Assembly: GCA_015233895.1 (NCBI GenBank)
Contig: JADFXG010000017.1
Coordinates: 1-61,317, forward strand
Source: Nitrospirota bacterium
Lineage (GTDB): Bacteria > Nitrospirota > Thermodesulfovibrionia > Thermodesulfovibrionales > Magnetobacteriaceae
DNA: 61,317 nucleotides
Reading direction: 5' to 3'
Numbering within the stretch: position 1 is the stretch's first letter; each line of letters begins with the position of its first letter. Made by a program: the position numbers and the translations under genes. The notes below the pieces were generated by a model. The model ran no database searches. It saw nothing but the letters and a program-made list of their open reading frames with translations, and had not been told where the DNA came from. Shown piece after piece: positions 26,747 to 36,326 of the stretch.

Positions 26747-28246
26747 TTGTCAGTTTCGCTACAAAACAAGACACTTGACTTTGTTCAGTCCCCAGAGGAT
26801 ATATTTAATCTTATGAGCGCTGCCGTAAACGATGCTTTAGCTGTATTGGACATCGGCAACAACATAGTTTTTTGGAATGAGCACTCTGAAAAATATTTTA
26901 AATATAAACAAGAAGAGATAACCGGTAAAAACTTCCTTAGAACTTTAATATCTAACAAATATCATCAAACAATACTAAAAAATATTGACAGACCTGAGCC
27001 AGGCGCATATATCTCTGATGCTAAAACCATTTATGCAGAGGCGATAGCAAAAGACCATGCAAAAATATATTGCAAAATATCGCTCTCTGTAATGAAAATT
27101 AAGGAGCAGCTCTATACAATTTTATATTTCAGGGATGCAACCGACTATAAACTTAAAAAGAACCTGCTGACACTAAAAAAGTCTATGGAATTTGTGAAAA
27201 TAGGCGTCTGTGTTACCGACATGGAGGGCGTGATAGTCACGACAAACTCGGCATTGGCTCAAGTGCACGGATTAAACATATCTGATTTAACAGAAAAAAA
27301 GGCCAGAGATGTGCTACCTTGTCTGTCACATATAAAGAGCATGGATGAATTTAAAAACTACAGCGCAGAGCGTCTCTGTAAGAATAACGCTTCTGGCAAA
27401 GATATGTATGTTAAAATCGAGTCAGAAATCGTGCTGGATGACGATAAGAGTCCGATAGCTGTTATAATAACCTTTGAGGATATAACTAACAGCAAAAATA
27501 TGCAGTTGCAAATATGCCAATACAATGAGCACCTTGAGAGTTTGGTAAAAGAACGCACACAAACTCTTTCTGAGACCAATAAACAGCTTCGCGATGAGAT
27601 TGTAAAACGCACCGAGATGGAGGAACAAATCCGCGGAAATGTAAAGGATTTGAACATGCTGCTTAAAGAGGTGCATCACCGGGTGAAGAACAATTTGCAG
27701 ATTATCGTAAGCCTGTTGAGCCTTCAGTCTGCAACCATCTCAGACCCCCTGCTGCACGACATATTTAAAGACAGCGAAACCCGCATCAGAGCGATGGCTC
27801 TGATTCACGAAAAGCTATACGAATCCACAGATATGTCAACGCTGGATTTTGGCGAATACCTGCACTCACTGGCCTCTGAGCTGTTAAGCTCATACAGCCT
27901 CAGACACGGTGGCATAGAGCTTAAGACAGATATCGGCGTTCACAGTCTCGATATTGATATAGCAATTCCCTGCGGGTTGGTCATTAATGAGTTTATTACA
28001 AATTCTCTGAAATACGCATTCCCAGGCAATTCCGGCGGACAGATAAAGGTCAGCTTCCACAGAGGACAAGACGATAAACTTTACCTTACGCTCAGCGACA
28101 ATGGCGTGGGTCTGTCAAAAGACATAGATATTAAAAAAGTAAAATCGTTGGGTTTACAGTTAATACATGATCTTATTGTAAGGAAACTAAAAGGAACAAT
28201 AGAGATAAACACAGACGGTGGAACAGAATTTAAGATAATAATTTGA
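26747..28246 (+). CDS. PAS-domain sensor histidine kinase (HisKA_2 type)
   Basis: The protein has 499 residues and no membrane segment, so it is a cytoplasmic sensor. Two PAS domains occupy about residues 15-130 and 140-260; the first starts near VNDALAVLDIGNNIVFWNEH. A short coiled coil follows, then the HisKA_2 phosphoacceptor LLKEVHHRVKNNLQIIVSLL and a HATPase domain with NEFITNSLKYAFPG and SDNGVGLS. The TTG start at 26747 has GAGG close upstream. The REC-GAF gene begins 13 bases after its stop and is the likely partner. The signal is unknown. Confidence 0.85.
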   Translation: MSVSLQNKTLDFVQSPEDIFNLMSAAVNDALAVLDIGNNIVFWNEHSEKYFKYKQEEITGKNFLRTLISNKYHQTILKNIDRPEPGAYISDAKTIYAEAIAKDHAKIYCKISLSVMKIKEQLYTILYFRDATDYKLKKNLLTLKKSMEFVKIGVCVTDMEGVIVTTNSALAQVHGLNISDLTEKKARDVLPCLSHIKSMDEFKNYSAERLCKNNASGKDMYVKIESEIVLDDDKSPIAVIITFEDITNSKNMQLQICQYNEHLESLVKERTQTLSETNKQLRDEIVKRTEMEEQIRGNVKDLNMLLKEVHHRVKNNLQIIVSLLSLQSATISDPLLHDIFKDSETRIRAMALIHEKLYESTDMSTLDFGEYLHSLASELLSSYSLRHGGIELKTDIGVHSLDIDIAIPCGLVINEFITNSLKYAFPGNSGGQIKVSFHRGQDDKLYLTLSDNGVGLSKDIDIKKVKSLGLQLIHDLIVRKLKGTIEINTDGGTEFKIII

Positions 28247-28259
28247 AGAGGTGAAAAAC

Positions 28260-29129
28260 ATGAATCAGACAGATGCAGGCACCAGAATTCCGACAGGGAT
28301 AAGAGTGGTGGTGGTAGAGGATGAGATAATCGTTGCCAGGGACATCGAGATGAAGTTAAAAAAACTGGGGTACAATGTTTTGGATATTGCCGCATCGGGA
28401 GAGGAGGCGATACAAAAGGCAGGGGATCTATTGCCTGACCTTATTCTTATGGACATAACCCTTGAGGGTAAGATGGACGGCATTGAAGCTGCCGGTCAAA
28501 TTGATACACTTTATAACATTCCTATCGTGTATCTGACCGCTCATACTGATTTGGACACTCTAAGCCGTGCACGTGTGACGGAACCATACGGTTATATAAT
28601 CAAACCGTTTGCAGTCAGAGATTTGCTGGTGACAATCAGCATGGCCCTCTATAAGCACAGAATGGAGGCCAGAAATAAGGTCATAAATACAATTTTAAAG
28701 GTTTTTTTGAAACCAATTACTTTGAAAGAAAAATTAGAGCAGTCACTTACTTTGATAACGTCAATTCCGAGACTTTTTCTTCAAACCAAGGGCGCCATCT
28801 TTTTAGTTGAGGATAATCCTGATGTGCTTGTGCTGAAAGCATCTATAGGAACGCCGGATTGTGAACAAATAACCATTGGTAAATGTCTGTGCGGTGTGGT
28901 TATAGCAACTAAAGAGATAGTGTTTGCCGAAAGAATAGATAAACGCCATGAACTTAATCAGGATGCCGTGCCGCATGGCCACTACTGTGTGCCTATACTT
29001 GCTGCGAGTAAACTCATGGGGGTGATCTGTGTCTATGTGCCTGATGGACACAGAAGAGACATAGCCGATGAAGAGGTGCTGACTTCTTTTGCAGATATAA
29101 TAGCTAACGTACTGAGCTATTCAAAATAA
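28260..29129 (+). CDS. Response regulator with REC and GAF domains
   Basis: Residues about 10-130 are a receiver domain: VVVVEDEIIVARDIEMKLKK, the phosphoacceptor Asp in LILMDITLEG, and the conserved Lys in YIIKPFAV. A GAF-like domain (about 150-289) follows, with CLCGVVIATKEIVFAE and VPILAASKLMGVICVY. There is no DNA-binding domain, so output is through GAF ligand or protein contacts. ATG 28260 is chosen because AGAGGTG lies 7 bases upstream; GTG 28251 is part of that site. It is co-transcribed with the HisKA_2 kinase. Confidence 0.85.
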   Translation: MNQTDAGTRIPTGIRVVVVEDEIIVARDIEMKLKKLGYNVLDIAASGEEAIQKAGDLLPDLILMDITLEGKMDGIEAAGQIDTLYNIPIVYLTAHTDLDTLSRARVTEPYGYIIKPFAVRDLLVTISMALYKHRMEARNKVINTILKVFLKPITLKEKLEQSLTLITSIPRLFLQTKGAIFLVEDNPDVLVLKASIGTPDCEQITIGKCLCGVVIATKEIVFAERIDKRHELNQDAVPHGHYCVPILAASKLMGVICVYVPDGHRRDIADEEVLTSFADIIANVLSYSK

Positions 29130-29159
29130 TCAGTATCTAATTTTAATTCAATCGTATAA

Positions 29160-29188
29160 CTTAAGGGAGGGCTCGCCCCTTCCTTAAG
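29160..29188. terminator. Bidirectional terminator hairpin between convergent genes
   Basis: CTTAAGG (29160-29166) pairs with CCTTAAG (29182-29188), and the inner GAGGG/CCCCTT bases extend the stem to about 12 pairs. It sits exactly between two genes that face each other. Confidence 0.6.
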
Positions 29189-29197
29189 GGTACCAAT

Positions 29198-31204
29198 TTA
29201 CTTGTCTTTCATGTAAATAACTTCATCAAATATTTCATCAACAATCTCAGAGGCCTCACCTGTTGGCAAACCTTTAACGTCGTAAACACTGACAGGCTGC
29301 GCTTTACCCTTTACGGCAACCCTACCGACACATTTTACCGACACACTGTAAAGCAAACCTGAGTCTATGTGAGGGCGTATCTCTTTGAAAGTATTTTCCG
29401 AAATAAGAATATGTACTTTGAATTTTCTTGTAAGTCCCTCTACTCTTGAACATAAATTTACATTATCGCCTATTATAGTGTAATCCATCTGTTTTCCCAC
29501 TGCACCTATGTTACCAATGAGAACCTCGCCGGAGTTTATGCCTATGCCTATGTCTATAGGAGCTTTTCCTTCAGAGAGGCGTTTGACCTGTATTTCCTCT
29601 TTTTTAGCTATCATATTCAGAGCACATTTAATGGCATGAACTGCGTGATTATTATCCTCTACCGGTGCTCCCCAAAAACACATGATAGCATCCCCTATGA
29701 ATTTATTAAGAGTTCCACCCCATTTGAAAATTATCTCCACCATGTCACTAAAATACTCATTTAACATTTGCACTACCTCTTCAGGGGTAAGCTTTTCTGA
29801 AATCGTAGTGAACCCTACTATGTCGGTAAATAAAATAGTCAGAGTCTGTTGTTTTCCACCAAGATGTGTTCCTTCGGGATTATTTATAAGAACATTTACA
29901 ATTTGAGGGGATACATATCTTGAAAATATGCCTCGTATCTGCCGTCCCCTTCTTTCCTCAGCAAGAAACTTAACGATGGTTTGCAAGCTAAATAGAGAAA
30001 CCATGGCGGCAACCGGATAGGTTATATTCAGCCAAAGATTTGATTTAATCAATAAATAAAATGAGAAGAACATGTAAACAGATATACAGATGAGCGCTAA
30101 AATGGAACTTAAGGCGGCTCTGAATCTTGAAATCAGTCCAAACAAAATGCCCGCGATACATATTACAATTATTTCAATAACATTTGGGCTCCTTCGTAAA
30201 AAACCTGTGGAAAGGATGTTTTCCACTATATTGGCATTAATACTCACACCTGAGGAATTTGCAGAAACGGCTGTTACCTTCTGGTCATAAGTTGCTAAAG
30301 CCGAGGTTCCTATAAAAACAATCTTGTTGTTAAAAAACCCCTTTTCAATTTTACCTCTTATCACATCAGAGGCAGAAACTGAAATGTAGTTAGTTTTGAT
30401 TCCCCTGTAATTGATGATAACACGTCCACTTAAATCAATAGGGATATACATGTTTCCAAGCTTAATACTGGAGCCGCCGAAGAGTATCATATCTTTCTGT
30501 TTTAACCCCAAAGCAATGCGTGCCGTCTGCAGAGCAAGGTGTGGGTAACAGTCTGTGCCGAAATTAACATAAAGAATTGCGTATCTTATAGCACCATCGG
30601 AATCCGGCAGAGTATAAACATGGCCAAGTGAAGAGAATCGGGCGAATTTCTCAATGGGAGGAAGCACTTTTTCAGGTTTAATAGCCCATTTTTTCCAATT
30701 TATATTGGAGACTGTCTTTACCTCCATAAAGGCCGAATCCCATAGGAAATCTGGCGCATCGGATGACCCGGCAAAAGACGAATCACTGCTTTTAGTAATA
30801 AATGCCGTTGCTAAAACAACATTGCCTGCCACCTTTATAGTTTCTGCCAGTTTATCGTCACTTGCTGCATTTTCAGTTTCGCTTAACATTACATCCACTG
30901 CTATTACTTTTGGCGCATCCTTTGAAATATTACGCAGCAAATCAGCCTCAACATCCCTTTTCCATGGCCAGCGGCCTATTTCTTTTATGCTCTTATCATC
31001 CACATAAACTATTAAAATGTCTTTGGGTGTGTCATCGGTCTTTAGCACATTTTTTACATAAATTCTCAAGTCAAGTAGTTTTGTTTCAAGGTTTTCAGTT
31101 ATAAAAGCCGGATCACGAAGTGCAAGCACAACATAAAACAACGTGATGGTTGCAGTGAGAAAATACAGAAAACGTCTGAGTTTTAATTGTTTTAAATCAG
31201 CCAT
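29198..31204 (-). CDS. CHASE2-domain adenylate/guanylate cyclase
   Basis: An N-terminal membrane segment (about 10-30) leads into an extracytoplasmic CHASE2 sensor domain (about 35-330: ILIVYVDDKSIKEIGRWPWK, then FFNNKIVFIGTSA). Three membrane helices follow (about 335-420), then a class III cyclase domain. Metal-binding aspartates lie in LFTDIVGFTT and KFIGDAIMCFWGAP. Purine-specifying and transition-state residues lie in GKQMDYTIIGDNVNLCSRVE, so the enzyme looks catalytically complete. It should make cAMP in response to an external signal. It is the last gene of the barrel-FecR-lipoprotein operon, and a hairpin separates it from the lipoprotein gene. No Shine-Dalgarno sequence is visible before ATG 31204. 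Confidence 0.9.
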   Translation of the reverse strand: MADLKQLKLRRFLYFLTATITLFYVVLALRDPAFITENLETKLLDLRIYVKNVLKTDDTPKDILIVYVDDKSIKEIGRWPWKRDVEADLLRNISKDAPKVIAVDVMLSETENAASDDKLAETIKVAGNVVLATAFITKSSDSSFAGSSDAPDFLWDSAFMEVKTVSNINWKKWAIKPEKVLPPIEKFARFSSLGHVYTLPDSDGAIRYAILYVNFGTDCYPHLALQTARIALGLKQKDMILFGGSSIKLGNMYIPIDLSGRVIINYRGIKTNYISVSASDVIRGKIEKGFFNNKIVFIGTSALATYDQKVTAVSANSSGVSINANIVENILSTGFLRRSPNVIEIIVICIAGILFGLISRFRAALSSILALICISVYMFFSFYLLIKSNLWLNITYPVAAMVSLFSLQTIVKFLAEERRGRQIRGIFSRYVSPQIVNVLINNPEGTHLGGKQQTLTILFTDIVGFTTISEKLTPEEVVQMLNEYFSDMVEIIFKWGGTLNKFIGDAIMCFWGAPVEDNNHAVHAIKCALNMIAKKEEIQVKRLSEGKAPIDIGIGINSGEVLIGNIGAVGKQMDYTIIGDNVNLCSRVEGLTRKFKVHILISENTFKEIRPHIDSGLLYSVSVKCVGRVAVKGKAQPVSVYDVKGLPTGEASEIVDEIFDEVIYMKDK

Positions 31205-31212
31205 AAAATTGT

Positions 31213-31240
31213 GGGATGAGGCTTATACCGGCCTCATCCC
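31213..31240 (-). terminator. Intercistronic hairpin before the cyclase gene (attenuator candidate)
   Basis: GGGATGAGGC and GCCTCATCCC form a perfect 10-base-pair stem with an 8-base loop in the short gap between the lipoprotein and cyclase genes. On the minus strand it is followed by ACAATTTT and then the cyclase ATG. It could end most transcripts and keep cyclase levels low, or act in translation initiation. Confidence 0.5.
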
Positions 31241-31253
31241 GTTTTCAGTAGTC

Positions 31254-33002
31254 CTATCGCACTGTAAATGAATACTTAGAAGAGAATGCGGCATTATCTG
31301 TGCCGTTATGTTGGTTATTACAATCATCATTTGCTCCTACAGCCCAGTTATAAGTGCCTCCGGTGAATAAAGAATATAAGGCTGTACCGTCTTGATTAAA
31401 TGTGATGCCTGTTGTTGTCGCATCAGGAGTCAGATAACCCCACACCGTTTGGCCACTGGAATCAGTGACATCAATGAAGTATCTTGAAACGCAACCGGTA
31501 GCAGGAGCGCTCCATGTAAAAGTTGGCGTAGCTGTAACTGTGGAATTGTTTGCTGGTGAAACGAGGGTTGGAACACCAACTCCAAGAGCATAGACTGTAT
31601 CTCTCAGCGTTTCAGATGTGCCGTCATTGTGGTTAATAGTAAAGGTGTAAACATCACCTGCCGTTGGAGATGTGCTGCCAAAGCTCTGCCTTGCAGAATA
31701 ATATAACCTGGAGCCATAGCTTTGATAGTGTAAACCTAAATTAGTTACGTTTCTCCCTGATACAGATGCTGAACTAATATGGGATATATAGTCAGAATTT
31801 ACAGTAAACTGAAGCTTATAAGTTCCGTCTTGTGAATTATACAAAATATTCACTGAGGCTGACGAATTATCCGACACCCTTGTGCCATATGTTGTGCCGT
31901 TAATACTGGCATAATTTAATGCGTATGTTTTAGAACCATCCAAACTACCACCGGACAGATACCTGTTTTCAGTTTTTTTGACAATTCCAACACCTTTTGC
32001 ATACCACCAGGTCAAATTACCATACGAACCATCAGAGTTATTAAATGTATAGTAAAACTTGAGACACTCAAATGTTCCTGCAGAAACAGTTACATTGTCT
32101 AAGCCTTGCATTTGGCCGTTACCTGTGACTGTAGATGTTGATGAGGAGCCTGTTGACTCAACTGTGGAGGTCCTGGTAAATGTTCCCGAAAACTGCTCAG
32201 ATTCTGTAATATAGGGTAGTGAAAACAATATGGGCGGGCTATAAACATTATCGGTGTAATAGTTATTACCACTACTATCAGTATTCAAATTATGTTCTTT
32301 GTGGCGATAAAAGCCGGTACTGCCATTTGAATCAACGGTGTACTCCCCTGTTCCTGAGGCAATATCAAGATATAGTTTTTTGCCGGTTATTCCATTTACA
32401 GTTTCAGAGCCGGATACTAGATCCATCTCATATCCAGTATCTGTGCCAACAGAGGTAGTGCGTGTTCTATAGTACTGCCATCTGTCAGTGTTGTCAAGTG
32501 GATAGTAATCAGTCATTGTATAAGATACTTTCATGCTGATAGATAGTGTCACGGAAGCCCCGGAGAGGTCAGAAGTCGTGTAGCCCTTATATTTGACCGC
32601 CGAGGAGCTATCCAGAGCAAGCACCTCAAAATATCTGTTTGAGCCGTTTGGCACATATAACGTTGTTGTCACTGAGGACTGCCCGGCCACAGAGACACTC
32701 TGATCTATCGTTGTCATATCGCTTGCCGATACTTTTATTGTAATGGTAGTTATGTTTGAGGGAATAGAGGCGCTCATCGCAGAGAAGTTTTTCGCAAGAG
32801 ATGATGACGTTGTGCCACTACCTAGTGTGATAGTGACAGGGGTTTGTGCTGAGTTGCTGCTTGCTGATGAGCCGCTGCCTGAAGATGACTTAGAGTCTGA
32901 AGACGACCCTGAGGAGGCACCACTTCTACCATCTCCCCCATTACCGCAACTAGCCAAAGAAACAAATATGATAACTAAAGAAGTTAATAACAAATTTCTC
33001 AT
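31254..33002 (-). CDS. Large secreted lipoprotein of unknown function
   Basis: The protein has 582 residues. The lipobox (SLASC) is followed by a very Ser/Gly-rich tether (about residues 25-50) and a beta-rich region with a transthyretin-like start (ITIKVSASDMTTIDQSVSVA). The middle (about 170-360) contains YYPLDNTDRWQYYRTRTT and repeated Tyr/Gly/Ser strands. The C-terminal 95 residues look like a fibronectin/Ig-type domain (LVSPANNSTVTATPTFTWS). I do not recognise a specific family. GGAGG precedes its ATG. Its place between FecR and the CHASE2 cyclase suggests it may be the external ligand-binding part of that signalling unit. Confidence 0.65.
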   Translation of the reverse strand: MRNLLLTSLVIIFVSLASCGNGGDGRSGASSGSSSDSKSSSGSGSSASSNSAQTPVTITLGSGTTSSSLAKNFSAMSASIPSNITTITIKVSASDMTTIDQSVSVAGQSSVTTTLYVPNGSNRYFEVLALDSSSAVKYKGYTTSDLSGASVTLSISMKVSYTMTDYYPLDNTDRWQYYRTRTTSVGTDTGYEMDLVSGSETVNGITGKKLYLDIASGTGEYTVDSNGSTGFYRHKEHNLNTDSSGNNYYTDNVYSPPILFSLPYITESEQFSGTFTRTSTVESTGSSSTSTVTGNGQMQGLDNVTVSAGTFECLKFYYTFNNSDGSYGNLTWWYAKGVGIVKKTENRYLSGGSLDGSKTYALNYASINGTTYGTRVSDNSSASVNILYNSQDGTYKLQFTVNSDYISHISSASVSGRNVTNLGLHYQSYGSRLYYSARQSFGSTSPTAGDVYTFTINHNDGTSETLRDTVYALGVGVPTLVSPANNSTVTATPTFTWSAPATGCVSRYFIDVTDSSGQTVWGYLTPDATTTGITFNQDGTALYSLFTGGTYNWAVGANDDCNNQHNGTDNAAFSSKYSFTVR

Positions 33003-33021
33003 AATTCCTCCATTTTTATAA

Positions 33022-33810
33022 TCATGGAAATGTTATGTTAATTTTAACTGGCGTTGTATTTGCAGGAGCATTACTGGTGGGCGGTGGTGGCGGCGGTTGC
33101 TGTGGAATCGGCGGAGCCGTAACATTAGACAGAGTGTCAGCAATTGCCTGTGCCTGAGTCATTGTTGGTGCACCTGTATCCTGTGTTTTGGTAGAGCTGT
33201 CAAGGTACGTCGCAGACAAAACAGAAGGAGTTGATTTTTCAGGTTGCGGCATATTCTGCTGATGTTCTGTCACTTTAAGCATCATTCCCGGAGTCAGAAT
33301 TACCGTGCCTTTGACGCTTGCATCTATGCTTTTTATGTCCACAACTCCCTCAAAGCACACCACTGTGGAATAATGCACATTATTTTTCATACCGGTTTCC
33401 ACATAAAAATTAGTTCCTCGTGCTGCCACAACCACATTAGGCGTGTGAACTTCAAAATTGGTTCTGCCCACTATCGTTCTGATTTTACCATCTAAGAGAT
33501 TATAAACAGATTTACCCCTGTCGTCCTTGCTGCTGATAAACTCCTTAACAACAAGCTTAGATTTCTCTCCCAGAGTTAAAACGCTATCATCTATAAAGAG
33601 AATTTTTGTCTTAGACTCTTCCCTGGTTGACACTGTATCGTTTAACAATACATCATCCTTAACCTTTGCCTGCACCTGACCCTGTGGCCTTTCTATAAAA
33701 ACGTTACCTTTCAGTGCAACAACCTTAGCGACATCATCCACTGCCTCAGCAGAGGCCATTGCAAACGCCGATAATATTAGCAGTATGAGAGTAGATTTGA
33801 TTTTTTTCAT
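33022..33810 (-). CDS. FecR-domain periplasmic protein
   Basis: A signal peptide is followed by a FecR domain (about residues 25-180). It starts VVALKGNVFIERPQGQVQAK and contains LNDTVSTREESKTKILFIDD, then FEVHTPNVVVAARGTNFYVE, the classic FecR core. The C-terminal third is low in complexity and Pro-rich (PPIPQQPPPPPPT). FecR domains outside iron-uptake systems are often encoded beside CHASE2-cyclase genes, and here the arrangement is the same. It starts 1 base after the upstream barrel gene stops, so it is co-translated with it. Confidence 0.85.
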   Translation of the reverse strand: MKKIKSTLILLILSAFAMASAEAVDDVAKVVALKGNVFIERPQGQVQAKVKDDVLLNDTVSTREESKTKILFIDDSVLTLGEKSKLVVKEFISSKDDRGKSVYNLLDGKIRTIVGRTNFEVHTPNVVVAARGTNFYVETGMKNNVHYSTVVCFEGVVDIKSIDASVKGTVILTPGMMLKVTEHQQNMPQPEKSTPSVLSATYLDSSTKTQDTGAPTMTQAQAIADTLSNVTAPPIPQQPPPPPPTSNAPANTTPVKINITFP

Positions 33811-34956
33811 TTAAAACCTCACATTCAAAAACAGGCTTGTAATATTTCTGTCGTAGCTGTAAGCCTCAGTGTTAGAATTGTTTTTCGTGTAAGACTCTGC
33901 CAGAGACAGACTCAGGTTTTTTGATAAAACTTCAGTTAATGACCCCGAATAAGTCTGTGCATTATCCGACCGGTTAACGCTTGAACCCTCAAACCTTCCG
34001 TTGTAGTCTTTCCTATAGTACTCTGCATAGACATTAGCCATTAAGTTAAGAGGCAGCAGGACATCAAGGCTGGCAAACCCCTTGTTGCCGTCATATTTCC
34101 AATTGTCAGTGTCTGCAAAATCTTTGTCATAAGCGTATCCCAGTTCTAAAGACATCTTGTCAAACAAGGGCAATCTCTGTTTCAGTCCTATGAGGTGGTT
34201 TCCCCCTGTTCTTTCTGAATTAGTAAGAAAGTTGGCGCCGTCAATAAATTTTGTGTACTTGTAACGATATTCAAGCGCCGTAAAGGTGTCTTTACCCTCC
34301 ATAAGTACAACTGAGGGCGAAAAATAATGGTCATAATCAAACCTGTCGCCGCCTACCAAAACGTACTCAAACCCATACTTACCTTCTAACTTAACAAAAT
34401 CCGAGGCAATGTAACGCACAGACAGTTCAAACAAGCTCTGTGTTATATTGTAATCTTTAAGCCTGTTGTTTATACTCTGATAAAACCCCAAACGAGCCAT
34501 AGCCTCTAACTTATCGGTTTTTACAAAGGAATACCCTCCGCTAAAATAAAGAACCTCTTTCCAGTCATCCTTTCTTGATACATTGGAGGGTAGAAAACTG
34601 TTGTCGGTAACTAAAAGCACATTACTATCGTACTGAATTCCTCCGGAGACATTAACAAACCACGGCTTAGGGCCATACATTTTCTTGATTTTATCAAGAT
34701 AGGCCTGTGCCTCTGTAGCCTGAGGACTACCAGGTGACAAAGCTATGACATTTTCAAAATAGTCTCTTGCCTCATCATATAATTTCTCATCATAATAAAG
34801 GCGGCCAAGCTTAAGGTTCACTTCAGGATTCACAGGGTCCTTAAACAAGGAGCTTTTTAACTCTGAATCTGTTGCCTTAGACTCATCAGCATACAAACCG
34901 GTACTGCAGAAAAAGACGGCAAACAAAATTAGAAAAACAAGTATTAATTTTCTCAT
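33811..34956 (-). CDS. TPR plus outer-membrane beta-barrel protein
   Basis: A signal peptide is followed by TPR helices (about residues 25-95: NPEVNLKLGRLYYDEKLYDE, then ARDYFENVIALSPGSPQA). A C-terminal domain of about 280 residues has amphipathic strands and a final Phe (SLFLNVRF), a barrel assembly signal. The plan recalls Slam/DUF560-like surface-assembly barrels or TPR-barrel secretion proteins. ATG 34956 has AGGAGGG just upstream and gives a clean signal peptide, so the 11-residue longer reading is not used. It is the first gene of the FecR-lipoprotein-CHASE2 cyclase operon and may pass or anchor the exported partners. Confidence 0.7.
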   Translation of the reverse strand: MRKLILVFLILFAVFFCSTGLYADESKATDSELKSSLFKDPVNPEVNLKLGRLYYDEKLYDEARDYFENVIALSPGSPQATEAQAYLDKIKKMYGPKPWFVNVSGGIQYDSNVLLVTDNSFLPSNVSRKDDWKEVLYFSGGYSFVKTDKLEAMARLGFYQSINNRLKDYNITQSLFELSVRYIASDFVKLEGKYGFEYVLVGGDRFDYDHYFSPSVVLMEGKDTFTALEYRYKYTKFIDGANFLTNSERTGGNHLIGLKQRLPLFDKMSLELGYAYDKDFADTDNWKYDGNKGFASLDVLLPLNLMANVYAEYYRKDYNGRFEGSSVNRSDNAQTYSGSLTEVLSKNLSLSLAESYTKNNSNTEAYSYDRNITSLFLNVRF

Positions 34957-35232
34957 GCACCCTCCTACCGCTTGCATTTTCATAAACAAATGACTTTGCG
35001 ATGAGCTATGCTATTGAAAAAAGATTCGACAGGCCATCCGTTTATTCACTACTGAACTCATCACACAAACAGCCGTACTTACAATATTTGAAAGATTTTA
35101 ACACAATACACGAAGATATGTCAAAAATTTTTTTATACACTATTTGTACCGGGTTGCAGTCATAAGCGCCCACTAAAGCAGTGGAGCATTGAAAATTAAT
35201 AACGCCGACAGAAATACTTTTATTAACAGAAA

Positions 35233-35241
35233 TGTTATAAT
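35233..35241 (+). promoter_or_regulatory. Extended -10 promoter of the GAF-GGDEF gene
   Basis: TGTTATAAT at 35233-35241 is a perfect extended -10 element (TG-N-TATAAT), the same pattern as at 10765. It lies in the 336-base divergent gap 34957-35292, in which I see no ORF. The expected transcript start, about 35248, gives a 45-base leader. Confidence 0.5.
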
Positions 35242-35292
35242 ACAAAAAGAGCAATGATAAAATTTTTATAAGGAATAGGGAGGTTGTGGGTT

Positions 35293-36279
35293 ATGCAAAC
35301 AAAAATGTTCAAAAATCTTTGTAATTCGATAAACGAGCTGAATCAACAGGTCTCTTCCGTGCATACAGTGCATCAGATATTGTTTTCGTTGAAAGATGTG
35401 TTAGGAGCATCCTCTGCAGCTCTGGTACTAAAAAACCCTCAGAGCGGGTATCTTGAAATTAATAACCGGTACAACCTGTCGGCCCACTACACGCATTCGT
35501 ATAAACGTGCAACAGGTAAAGCTGCAGTTGGTAAAATACTTCTCACTGACAGTTTCCTTGTTGTTAAAAATACCGATCCTCAGGATGTTTACAATGATGT
35601 TCGTATGGAGACAGACTATTCAGTTGCAGCATTGATAAGGCTTGAGACAGAGGACAGGCCTATGGGGTTTATTGCTGTTTTTTTTGACAGCGAGGTGGAA
35701 ATCACTGCCCATATGAAGGATTATTTGATTGCCATTGCAAATATCTGTTCGGAATCCTTAAGGAAAGAGCGCATATTATCACATCTTAATGAACTTAGGC
35801 GTGTTGACCCAAAATGCGGACTACTTTACTATCACTTTTTTTATAACAGGCTGATTGATGAGTATAACAAGACTCAAAGGACAAAAACGTCTCTTTCTAT
35901 TTGCATGATGGATATGGATAACTTTAAGGAGGTGACATCTATCTATGGTCCGGATACAGCCGATGAGCTTTATTGTGAGATGGCTGATGAACTCAGGGCC
36001 TCTGTCAGGGGAATTGATATTCTGGGAAGGTATGGGATAGATGAGATTATTCTTTATATGCCTGGGACATCAGTAGAAAATGCACATAGTGTCATAAACC
36101 GCTTTGTGGAAAAAATAAATTCAAACCGCTTTACGGATAAGCAATTGCAAACGACACTATCCATAGGAATTGCACAACTTAAAGAAAACGAAAAACTCGA
36201 GGACTTACTTTCACGCACAAAGGCAACCTTGTATAGTGCAAAAGTAACGGGAAAAGGTATCGTTAAGATCTCTGATTGA
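35293..36279 (+). CDS. GAF domain protein with degenerate GGDEF domain
   Basis: About 328 residues. A GAF-like N-terminal half (about 15-150: VHQILFSLKDVLGASSAALV) is followed by a GGDEF-fold half with SLSICMMDMDNFKEVTSIYG and LSIGIAQLKE. The active-site loop, usually GG[DE]EF, reads GRYGIDEIILY, so the second catalytic Gly and the Phe are changed. It is therefore probably an inactive or GTP/c-di-GMP-sensing protein. ATG 35293 has GGGAGG 9 bases upstream; the TTG reading from 35284 is weaker. It is monocistronic, with the tRNA gene following. Confidence 0.8.
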   Translation: MQTKMFKNLCNSINELNQQVSSVHTVHQILFSLKDVLGASSAALVLKNPQSGYLEINNRYNLSAHYTHSYKRATGKAAVGKILLTDSFLVVKNTDPQDVYNDVRMETDYSVAALIRLETEDRPMGFIAVFFDSEVEITAHMKDYLIAIANICSESLRKERILSHLNELRRVDPKCGLLYYHFFYNRLIDEYNKTQRTKTSLSICMMDMDNFKEVTSIYGPDTADELYCEMADELRASVRGIDILGRYGIDEIILYMPGTSVENAHSVINRFVEKINSNRFTDKQLQTTLSIGIAQLKENEKLEDLLSRTKATLYSAKVTGKGIVKISD

Positions 36280-36326
36280 TGCACTTTGATTTCATAATTA
36301 TAGCTTATTAACTGTTCATGATGTAG

